13,914 nt of DNA, taken from assembly GCA_050114795.1 (NCBI GenBank), contig JASFRS010000060.1, positions 1 through 13,914 on the forward strand, in the 5' to 3' direction. Below the pieces are notes generated by a model. The model searched no databases and had not been told where the DNA came from. It worked only from the letters and a program-made list of their open reading frames with translations. The position numbers and the translations under genes are program-made. This document shows positions 7,291 to 12,852 of this stretch, one piece after another; within the stretch, counting starts at the first letter, position 1; the number at the start of each line of letters is the position of its first letter. Origin of the DNA: JASFRS01 sp050114795 (GTDB lineage: Bacteria; Pseudomonadota; Alphaproteobacteria; Sphingomonadales; CAKZYD01).

Positions 7291-7872
7291 TTCATCTTCG
7301 AGATTTTGAGGGTCTTCAAATAAATGCGTTTGAAGGCCCTTTTTTTGCGCCGCTTCAACATTTGCCAGACGATCGTCGATGAACAGCGTTGATGCCGGGT
7401 CTATTGAAAAGCGTTGGACTGCAAGTTCGAAGATGCGCGGATCCGGCTTTACGAGTCCGACCTCGCCTGAAACCAGAACGTCTTTAAACAAACGCATATA
7501 GTCGTTTTCACGTGCAAAGCGAGGAAATGTCTCCGCTGAGAAATTGGTCAGCGCAAACAACGGCACATTGTTTTTGTGCAGTTGCTCTAATGTTTTGATG
7601 CTACCCTTTATGTTGTCGCCGATGGTGTCGAACCAGCGGGTCCGGAATTCATCAATTAGCTCGGCATAATGTGGGTGTTGCTCACTTAGGCGTCGTACAC
7701 CTTCAACCATGGGGAGGCCTGCATCATGGGCGGTATGCCATTCAAGTGTCACAACATCGGATAGGAAATGCTCAAGCTCCTCCTCATCTTCAATCAGATG
7801 CTGATAAAGATAACGGGGATCCCAGCGCACCAGAACATTGCCAATGTCAAAAATAACGGCTCGAATTGTCAT
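7267..7872 (-). CDS. HAD-superfamily phosphatase, YihX/haloacid-dehalogenase-like
   Basis: A 201-residue HAD subfamily IA hydrolase. The nucleophile motif is FDIGNVLV (D9). Motif II is ALTN (T109), the motif III lysine is in VKPDPRIF (K142) and motif IV is FIDD (D166, D167). A helical cap lies between about residues 15 and 90. The second aspartate of the usual DxD nucleophile motif is glycine here, as in E. coli YihX (FDLGNV), a sugar-phosphate phosphatase that this protein resembles in layout. The substrate cannot be read from sequence. The ATG at 7872 has AGGT five bases upstream. The gene is convergent with pyk, overlapping it by 24 bp, and codons 176-188 carry the pyk terminator. Downstream on its own strand is antisense pyk, where I find no T-rich terminator for it. 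Confidence 0.88.
   Translation of the reverse strand: MTIRAVIFDIGNVLVRWDPRYLYQHLIEDEEELEHFLSDVVTLEWHTAHDAGLPMVEGVRRLSEQHPHYAELIDEFRTRWFDTIGDNIKGSIKTLEQLHKNNVPLFALTNFSAETFPRFARENDYMRLFKDVLVSGEVGLVKPDPRIFELAVQRFSIDPASTLFIDDRLANVEAAQKKGLQTHLFEDPQNLEDELRRFGLI
7310..7346 (+). terminator. Intrinsic terminator of pyk, embedded in the HAD gene
   Basis: GGGTCTTCAAA (7310-7320), an 8-base loop, and TTTGAAGGCCC (7329-7339) form an 11-bp stem with one G-U pair. Seven T follow directly (7340-7346). It starts 20 bases after the pyk stop codon, a textbook position, yet lies wholly inside the opposing HAD coding sequence. Confidence 0.8.
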
Positions 7873-7890
7873 ATTGACCTATTCACATAG

Positions 7891-7921
7891 AAAACGGGCT
7901 GCGCAACATATGCACAGCCCG
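7891..7921 (-). terminator. Intrinsic terminator of rpmJ
   Basis: Read on the minus strand, CGGGCTGTGC (7921-7912) pairs with GCGCAGCCCG (7904-7895) as a 10-bp stem with one U-G pair and a 7-base loop. It is followed by TTTT (7894-7891). It lies about 27 bases past the rpmJ stop and upstream of the HAD gene on the same strand, so it insulates the two. Confidence 0.8.
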
Positions 7922-7948
7922 CTCTAAGTCTCTCTCGCAATGCTAAAA

Positions 7949-8074
7949 TTAGCCTTGGCGCGCCTTAAACCGGCGGTTGGTCTTATTGATAACATAAGTC
8001 CGACCTTTGCGACGGATCACCCGGCAGTCGCGGTGGCGAGATTTTAATGACTTCAAAGAATTCTTGATCTTCAT
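7949..8074 (-). CDS. rpmJ: 50S ribosomal protein L36 (bL36), zinc-free type
   Basis: A 41-residue, strongly basic protein of the large ribosomal subunit. It starts MKIKNSLKSLKSRHRDCRVI and ends NRRFKARQG, the form typical of alphaproteobacteria. Only one cysteine (C17) is present and the positions that build the zinc ribbon in the other L36 type are not Cys/His, so this is the zinc-independent (C-minus, YkgO-like) version. A longer reading frame continues upstream to 8164, but it runs through the promoter boxes and carries no L36 homology, so I chose the ATG at 8074. AAAGGG lies about 8 bases upstream. The gene is a single transcription unit with its own promoter and terminator. It diverges from the metallophosphoesterase. 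Confidence 0.95.
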   Translation of the reverse strand: MKIKNSLKSLKSRHRDCRVIRRKGRTYVINKTNRRFKARQG

Positions 8075-8135
8075 TGTCCTGCCCTTTGGCATCAGTAACG
8101 ACGGCCACAGGGCCGACAAGTCCTTCGAGGCGCGG

Positions 8136-8164
8136 AACCTAAGGGGTCTGCGGCGCCCTGTCAA
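8136..8164 (-). promoter_or_regulatory. Housekeeping promoter of rpmJ
   Basis: On the minus strand TTGACA (8164-8159), a 17-base spacer and TAGGTT (8141-8136). The -35 box is a perfect consensus and the -10 is of a form common in alphaproteobacteria. Predicted start is near 8129, giving a leader of about 55 bases. The leader contains a small CGGCC-CTGT-GGCCG hairpin (8102-8115) of unknown relevance. Confidence 0.7.
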
Positions 8165-8280
8165 CAGCGATTTGACGGAATTTTCTACTTATTCTGAATT
8201 CTTCGCTGTGACGTATAAAGCGGGTGAATTTGTTCATAGTCATATTATATGATGATTGAAAGCATAGGATCATTTAGCCG

Positions 8281-9060
8281 ATGAATTTTATTCGAAGACT
8301 CTTTGGTGTAAGGGACAAGGGCGAGGAGCTTCACGACTCTCAGCACGCGATCCCGGATCAAATGCGGCTTTATGCGATTGGTGATATTCATGGACGCCTA
8401 GATTTGCTTGAAAAGCTCTTGCATGAGATTGAGCAGGATTCCACCGATTACCACGGTGAGGTCACCGTTGTTTTCTTAGGCGACTATGTCGATCGAGGGC
8501 CTCAATCCAAACAGGTTTTGGATTATCTGGTCCAATTAAAGCGTCAAGAAGAGTTCAAAACTGTATTCCTGCTTGGGAATCATGAGCAGACAATGCTGGA
8601 TTTTATGGCTGATGTGAGGGCAAGCGAACATTGGCTGCGTTATGGCGGTATAGAGACTCTAAACAGCTATGACGTTCAAATATCTTCTGAGGATTTGCAT
8701 GATGAGTCTCTAGAGCGAATCCGCTCAGAGCTGCGTCGAAATTTACCCGCCGCGCATATGGAATTCCTGAGAGGCCTGCGTCAGTCCTATGAATTGGGGG
8801 ATTATTATTTTGCTCATGCCGGCGTCAGGCCGGATATCCCCTTAAGTGCTCAAGTTCTGGACGATCTTTTGTGGGTACGCGAACCTTTTCTATCCAGTAA
8901 TGCTGATTTTGGACGTATCGTCGTTCATGGCCATAGCATTTCTGAGGAACCGGTTGTGCGATCCAATCGTATCGGTATTGATACCGGTGCCTTTGCCAGC
9001 GGTAGACTTACGGCGCTTGTCCTGGAGGGCAACACCCGTAAATTTCTCATCACTGGGTAA
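8281..9060 (+). CDS. PPP-family metallophosphoesterase (serine/threonine phosphatase-like)
   Basis: A 259-residue calcineurin-like phosphoesterase of the bacterial PPP group (PrpA/PrpB, lambda phosphatase, ApaH relatives). Metal-site motifs appear in order: GDIHG (34-38), GDYVDRGP (67-74), GNHE (99-102), H179 in FAHAG and HGH at 216-218, so a two-metal active site is complete. Such enzymes dephosphorylate phosphoproteins or cleave dinucleotide polyphosphates; the substrate cannot be decided here. No signal peptide or membrane helix is visible. The N-terminal 25 residues precede the catalytic domain and look unstructured. The ATG at 8281 has AGGA 11 bases upstream. The stop codon is separated by a single base from the stop of the convergent FAD oxidoreductase, leaving no intergenic terminator. 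The 206-bp gap upstream, shared with rpmJ, is AT-rich near this gene, with no promoter I would defend on this strand. Confidence 0.88.
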   Translation: MNFIRRLFGVRDKGEELHDSQHAIPDQMRLYAIGDIHGRLDLLEKLLHEIEQDSTDYHGEVTVVFLGDYVDRGPQSKQVLDYLVQLKRQEEFKTVFLLGNHEQTMLDFMADVRASEHWLRYGGIETLNSYDVQISSEDLHDESLERIRSELRRNLPAAHMEFLRGLRQSYELGDYYFAHAGVRPDIPLSAQVLDDLLWVREPFLSSNADFGRIVVHGHSISEEPVVRSNRIGIDTGAFASGRLTALVLEGNTRKFLITG

Positions 9061-9061
9061 A

Positions 9062-10336
9062 TCAAGATCGGCGAATGAATTGTGTCACATTGCGGGTGAG
9101 GCGGGAGATTGGGTAGCCTGTTAAATAGCTTTTCCCGTCAATTTTCGATAATTGTTCAAACACGTCTTTTTTGCCGCAAACTGCATCAGCGATGATTTGG
9201 CCGTAATAGACACTTTGTGCGAGGCCAGTACCTGCAAATCCCTGCGCGATAAATTGATTTGGTCGGAACTCTCTGACTTGTGGTGTGCAGGTCTTTGTTA
9301 GAGCAACTGTCCCACCCCATTCATAATCAATTGAAACATTTTGAAGCTGTGGGAAGACCTTGATCATCTTGCGCTTTAGCCACGGTGATATCTTCGCTCT
9401 AGGCTCGGCGCCATATGTTTCGCCGGCAGCGAATAAAAGGCGATTGTCCGGCGTGATATGGAACTGACTTGGGATTTGCGACATTTGCGCAATACCAAGC
9501 CCATCCGGGATAAGGCTCTTAGCTAGATCTTCATCCAAAGGCTCTGTGACCAAGACATAACGATGGATGGGGCGGATATAGCGGGCTTGGTTCCAGCTTA
9601 ATCCATCCAAATAACCATTGCAGGCAAAGATAACGCGAGGTGCAATAACATTGCCGGTTAGCGTTTTTAAAACGGCCGGTGTGTTTTTAATCCTTTCGCG
9701 TACACGCGAGCGTTCGAATATTTTTACACCTTTTTCCCGAGCAGCTCGTGCCAGCCCAAGCGTAAAATCCAAGGGATGGAGGCGAGCAGCTTCGGGATCC
9801 AATACTCCGCTGTAAAAGACATTAGAGCCGACATGGCCGGATAGTTCATTGGATTTAACATGCTCTACATGGTGAAAGCCGTAGGTTTCCTTCAGCGCTT
9901 TGACCCGCGCCTGAAGTGCTTTTTGAGCGCTTCGCCTCTTGTCGACATAGAGCAGGCCCTTGCGATAATCGCAGTCAATCTGATAACGGGAAATCAGAGC
10001 TTCCACGCTTAATTGCGCAGACCAAGTACTCTGCAAAATGGCCTTGGCCGTCTCTTTGCCGTGTTTTCGTTCCAATCGTTGGACATTGATATGTGCGCCA
10101 TTATGGATATGTCCAACGGACCGGCCGGTGGCGCCCCAGCCGATGCGCTTGGCTTCTAAAACGACTACATTTAACCCTTGTTCAGCCAGATGAAGTGCGG
10201 CTGAAAGACCAGTGACGCCCGCACCGATAATGCAAATATCGGGTCGCACTTTACCTTCTAACCGGGGCATGTTTTCCAACCCCTGTGCGGTGTCGACAAA
10301 ATAACTAAATGGATAGGCGCTGTCCGCTGGCAGCAT
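9062..10336 (-). CDS. FAD-dependent amine/amino-acid oxidoreductase, PuuB/OrdL-like (DAO family)
   Basis: A 424-residue flavoprotein of the D-amino-acid-oxidase fold. The FAD dinucleotide-binding motif is IIGAGVTGLSAALHLAEQG (GxGxxG at 38-43), with acidic E61 at the end of strand two in VVVLEAKRIGWGATGRS. Further blocks (YQIDCDYRKGLLYV, ARLHPLDFTLGLARAA, NRLLFAAGETYGA, FPQLQNVSIDYEWGGTVALT) align in my reading with E. coli PuuB, gamma-glutamylputrescine oxidase. No glutamyl-putrescine synthetase (PuuA), PuuD or PuuR is in view, so the amine substrate is unknown and I give no symbol. The ATG at 10336 has a modest AAGAG ribosome-binding site. The gene is read from its own upstream region, separated from sapC by a strong terminator. 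A 14-bp palindrome sits 44-57 bases before the start. It is tail-to-tail with the metallophosphoesterase. Confidence 0.88.
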   Translation of the reverse strand: MLPADSAYPFSYFVDTAQGLENMPRLEGKVRPDICIIGAGVTGLSAALHLAEQGLNVVVLEAKRIGWGATGRSVGHIHNGAHINVQRLERKHGKETAKAILQSTWSAQLSVEALISRYQIDCDYRKGLLYVDKRRSAQKALQARVKALKETYGFHHVEHVKSNELSGHVGSNVFYSGVLDPEAARLHPLDFTLGLARAAREKGVKIFERSRVRERIKNTPAVLKTLTGNVIAPRVIFACNGYLDGLSWNQARYIRPIHRYVLVTEPLDEDLAKSLIPDGLGIAQMSQIPSQFHITPDNRLLFAAGETYGAEPRAKISPWLKRKMIKVFPQLQNVSIDYEWGGTVALTKTCTPQVREFRPNQFIAQGFAGTGLAQSVYYGQIIADAVCGKKDVFEQLSKIDGKSYLTGYPISRLTRNVTQFIRRS

Positions 10337-10379
10337 ATGATTTGCTCTTATTATGGCTTTTTATTATTGCCAAGCAGTA

Positions 10380-10393
10380 TCACATCTATGTGA
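10380..10393. promoter_or_regulatory. Palindrome TCACATCTATGTGA, putative operator for the FAD oxidoreductase
   Basis: Perfect 6-bp arms around a 2-base centre, placed 44-57 bases upstream of the FAD oxidoreductase start. On the minus strand it occupies the spacer between TTGCCA (10402-10397) and GATACT (10381-10376), a plausible weak promoter with a 15-base spacer. A repressor bound here would block polymerase. The binding protein is unknown. Confidence 0.35.
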
Positions 10394-10410
10394 AATGGCA
10401 AATACAGTAT

Positions 10411-10447
10411 AAAAAACGCCCCGCGGCTTAAGCCGGAGGCGTTTTTT
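10411..10447 (-). terminator. Strong, probably bidirectional intrinsic terminator after sapC
   Basis: AAAAAACGCC (10411-10420) and GGCGTTTTTT (10438-10447) are perfect complements enclosing a GC-rich inner hairpin around GGCTTAAGCC. A six-T run follows the stem on either strand. It lies 23 bases past the sapC stop and ends sapC transcription before the FAD oxidoreductase gene, which points the same way. Confidence 0.85.
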
Positions 10448-10470
10448 AAGTGTTTTAGAATTTGCCGAGA

Positions 10471-11226
10471 TTAATTGGCAAATGTATCAATGAACAGACC
10501 TTGGAAGGCTGCCAAAGAAAGCAGATGAGCGTGAATGGCGGCTAAAGCCCCATTTTTTGCAAGTTGGGCAAGAACCTCATCGCTCAACTCGTTTAATTTC
10601 TTGTCATCGATAACACGGAAACCGTCGTATTTAATAGGCTTCCCGTCGGCCATGAGACTAACTTCGCCAGTTTTCAGAAGGTTATGTTCGTTCAAGATTT
10701 TTACGAACATGCGGGTCTGGTGAGCTGCTTCTTCATAGCGCTTGCAAAATTCAACAGCCTGATTTGTTAAATCAGTTGGCTTGTTATCTGAAAAGAGCGC
10801 CTCACCTTTGTCTTTGCTGATGCGTTCGGCGTTTTCGTCCATGCCCAGCGTAAATTCAGTGTCCTGTTCTGAACGGCGCGCCAGAATGAAAGGGTAGCGG
10901 CGAACATAGCCAGGGACATATGTGCCACGACGCCATGTACCATCTTTCTCAATAAAACGGTTTTCGTTTTCTTTCAGGCCCAGTAAAGCCATTGGGTGGC
11001 CTTCGCCCGTTGGTGCAAACACGATCGGATAAAAACGCTGTGCAACACCAAATTCTTCAACGGTGATTGGCAGCACATTCGTGTTTGCCGCATATTTGAA
11101 ATTGGCCTGAGTATCTAATTTCAAATCACCGTGTTGCTGAGAGTTCACGGGGACAACGGATGAGTAAAACATAGGCAGACGCGGTGCATCTTGGGCCGGT
11201 TGTTTTTGTTCAGGTTCTTTAGCCAA
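10471..11226 (-). CDS. SapC family protein
   Basis: A 251-residue protein of the SapC family, named from an S-layer-associated locus of Campylobacter and common in alphaproteobacteria. Its biochemical role is not established. Family features seen are the opening MFYSSVVPVNSQQHGDL, the YPIVFAP and LALLG-like GHPMALLGLKENEN segment, RRGTYVPGYVRRYPFILAR, and the C-terminal LSLAAFQGLF. No signal peptide or membrane segment is visible. I chose a TTG start at 11226, which has a well-placed GGAGA seven bases upstream and yields MAKEPEQK. An ATG at 11253 is in frame and would add nine residues, but has no ribosome-binding site. The gene is monocistronic: a terminator follows it and a divergent promoter region shared with the aldehyde dehydrogenase lies upstream. 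SapC genes are often found beside TonB-dependent receptors; none is visible here. Confidence 0.85.
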   Translation of the reverse strand: MAKEPEQKQPAQDAPRLPMFYSSVVPVNSQQHGDLKLDTQANFKYAANTNVLPITVEEFGVAQRFYPIVFAPTGEGHPMALLGLKENENRFIEKDGTWRRGTYVPGYVRRYPFILARRSEQDTEFTLGMDENAERISKDKGEALFSDNKPTDLTNQAVEFCKRYEEAAHQTRMFVKILNEHNLLKTGEVSLMADGKPIKYDGFRVIDDKKLNELSDEVLAQLAKNGALAAIHAHLLSLAAFQGLFIDTFAN

Positions 11227-11276
11227 GGATCTTCTCCACAACCTTGCAATCATATAAAATAAAAAACTCTGAGCCT

Positions 11277-11305
11277 TTCCTAGCCTTGTGCTTGACGGGT
11301 TGCAA
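11277..11305 (-). promoter_or_regulatory. Candidate promoter for sapC
   Basis: On the minus strand TTGCAA (11305-11300), a 17-base spacer and TAGGAA (11282-11277). The -10 box resembles the better rpmJ promoter in this window. The start site would be near 11270. It is face-to-face with the candidate aldehyde dehydrogenase promoter. Confidence 0.35.
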
Positions 11306-11350
11306 TGTGTGATTGCTATGAAATCCGCCTTTTCTATGAATAAAGGCTAG
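11280..11350. repeat. Inverted repeat CTAGCCTT / AAGGCTAG flanking the divergent promoters
   Basis: Perfect 8-bp arms at 11280-11287 and 11343-11350, with 55 bases between them that hold both candidate -35 boxes and a short palindrome. It could be a pair of distal operator sites for a looping regulator, or chance. Confidence 0.3.
11292..11321 (+). promoter_or_regulatory. Candidate promoter and palindrome for the aldehyde dehydrogenase operon
   Basis: TTGACG (11292-11297) followed after 18 bases by CTATGA (11316-11321). The spacer contains the inverted repeat GCAAT-GTGTG-ATTGC (11302-11316). A site inside the spacer is a common place for a repressor or a MerR-type activator. The -10 match is moderate. 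Confidence 0.35.
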
Positions 11351-11412
11351 TTTTGCGGGCTGTGATAGGTTTTAGTCATGTAAATTTGAATTATAAGGGC
11401 AGGAGAACAGCC

Positions 11413-12840
11413 ATGCGTGATTACCGTAAATTCTACATTGATGGAAAATGGGTCGATGCGTCGGGCAATGCTGCTTTGGACGTAATCAATCCGGCAAGTG
11501 AAGAAGTTGCGGGGCATATTGCGCTTGGCCAGTCTCAGGATGTGGATGAAGCGGTTCAGGCTGCACGCAAGGCATTTCCTGCTTTTGCAGCGATGGATAG
11601 AGATGCCCGACTTGAACTGATGGATGCTGTCATCGCCAGCTATAAAGCGCGCTTCAAAGATCTGGCAGAGGCCATTACGGAAGAAATGGGCGCACCTGCT
11701 TGGCTTGCAGAAAAAGCGCAGGCGGCAATCGGCATGGGGCATCTGATCGAAGCGCGTAAAATATTGGCGGATTTCCAATTCGAAGAGATGCGTGGCAACA
11801 CATTGATTCGCTATGAGCCGATTGGTGTATGCGGTTTCATTACGCCTTGGAACTGGCCAGCGAATCAAATCATGTGCAAGGTGGCACCGGCTTTGGCCGC
11901 AGGATGTACCATGGTATTGAAACCTTCCGAAGTGGCCCCGTTTTCAGCACATATCATTGCTGAAATTATGGATGAAGCGGGGGTTCCTGCCGGGGTGTTC
12001 AATCTGGTGCATGGGGATGGACCGGGCGTCGGGGCAGCATTGTCAGCCCATAAAGATGTGGACATGATGTCTTTCACCGGTTCAACGCGAGCAGGTGTTG
12101 CTGTTGCGCAAGCCGCAGCGCCAACAGTCAAGCGCGTTACTCAGGAGCTTGGCGGTAAGTCTCCCAATATTATTTTACGCGATGCGGATTTGGCGAAAGC
12201 CGTCAAGCAGGGCGTGATGTCCTGTTTTTCAAACTCTGGTCAGTCATGTAATGCGCCGACACGGATGCTAGTGCCGTCTGAAAGCCAGAGTGAGGCGATG
12301 GAAATTGCCAAGGCTATTGCTGAAAAGACGCCTGTTGGCGATCCTAATGATGCTGCAACGAAATTGGGTCCCATTGCCTATGAAGCGCAATTTGATAAAA
12401 TCCAAAAACTGATCGAAACAGGCATTGCTGAGGGCGCGACTTTAGTGGCTGGTGGACCGGGACGTCCTGCCGGTCTGAACAAAGGCTTTTATGTGCGCCC
12501 AACAGTCTTTGCTGATGTCACTAATGATATGACAATCGCACGGGAAGAAATCTTCGGACCTGTATTGTCCATTCTGCCTTATGAAAGTGAAGAACAGGCG
12601 ATTAAGATTGCCAATGACACACCTTATGGCCTGTGTGGCTTCGTACAATCCGGGGATGTCGAGCATGCAAAAGCCGTTGCACGACAAATTCGCGCTGGTA
12701 GCATTCACATCAATGGGGCTGGGCCGGATACCTCTGCGCCATTTGGCGGCTATAAACAATCCGGTAATGGTCGTGAGTGGGGCGAGTTCGGCTTCCATGA
12801 ATTCCTTGAAGTTAAAGGTATTTTGGGCGCGGCAGGTTAA
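11413..12840 (+). CDS. NAD(P)-dependent aldehyde dehydrogenase
   Basis: A 475-residue member of the ALDH superfamily, oxidising an aldehyde to the carboxylate. The complete catalytic set is visible: TPWNWP with N147, coenzyme-binding K170 in LKPSEV, FTGSTRAG, the general base E245 in TQELGGKSPN and the nucleophile C279 in SGQSCNAPTR. EEIFGPVL and PFGGYKQSGNGREWGEFG complete the family pattern. The ATG at 11413 has an ideal AGGAGA seven bases upstream; a longer in-frame TTG at 11353 adds only non-homologous residues. The ferredoxin-reductase-like gene follows after 12 bases, so the pair is almost certainly an operon. The substrate is not readable from sequence. The partner suggests breakdown of a compound first attacked by an oxygenase. 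It diverges from sapC. Confidence 0.93.
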   Translation: MRDYRKFYIDGKWVDASGNAALDVINPASEEVAGHIALGQSQDVDEAVQAARKAFPAFAAMDRDARLELMDAVIASYKARFKDLAEAITEEMGAPAWLAEKAQAAIGMGHLIEARKILADFQFEEMRGNTLIRYEPIGVCGFITPWNWPANQIMCKVAPALAAGCTMVLKPSEVAPFSAHIIAEIMDEAGVPAGVFNLVHGDGPGVGAALSAHKDVDMMSFTGSTRAGVAVAQAAAPTVKRVTQELGGKSPNIILRDADLAKAVKQGVMSCFSNSGQSCNAPTRMLVPSESQSEAMEIAKAIAEKTPVGDPNDAATKLGPIAYEAQFDKIQKLIETGIAEGATLVAGGPGRPAGLNKGFYVRPTVFADVTNDMTIAREEIFGPVLSILPYESEEQAIKIANDTPYGLCGFVQSGDVEHAKAVARQIRAGSIHINGAGPDTSAPFGGYKQSGNGREWGEFGFHEFLEVKGILGAAG

Positions 12841-12852
12841 GAAAGTCAGTTC

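Noticed and set aside
5743..7890. Identical 10-mer ATTCACATAG upstream of pyk (5743-5752) and the HAD gene (7881-7890), related to half of the 10380 palindrome
   Set aside because: Shared words of this length are expected among the intergenic bases of this window, and the copies differ in position and orientation relative to the genes.
8075..8164. Reading frame extending rpmJ upstream by 30 residues
   Set aside because: It runs through the TTGACA/TAGGTT promoter and lacks L36 homology. The 41-residue protein starting at 8074 is the full family length.
8240..8252. Palindrome TCATAT-T-ATATGA upstream of the metallophosphoesterase
   Set aside because: Built only from AT-rich repeats in an AT-rich gap, so chance is likely. 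Not listed as an operator.
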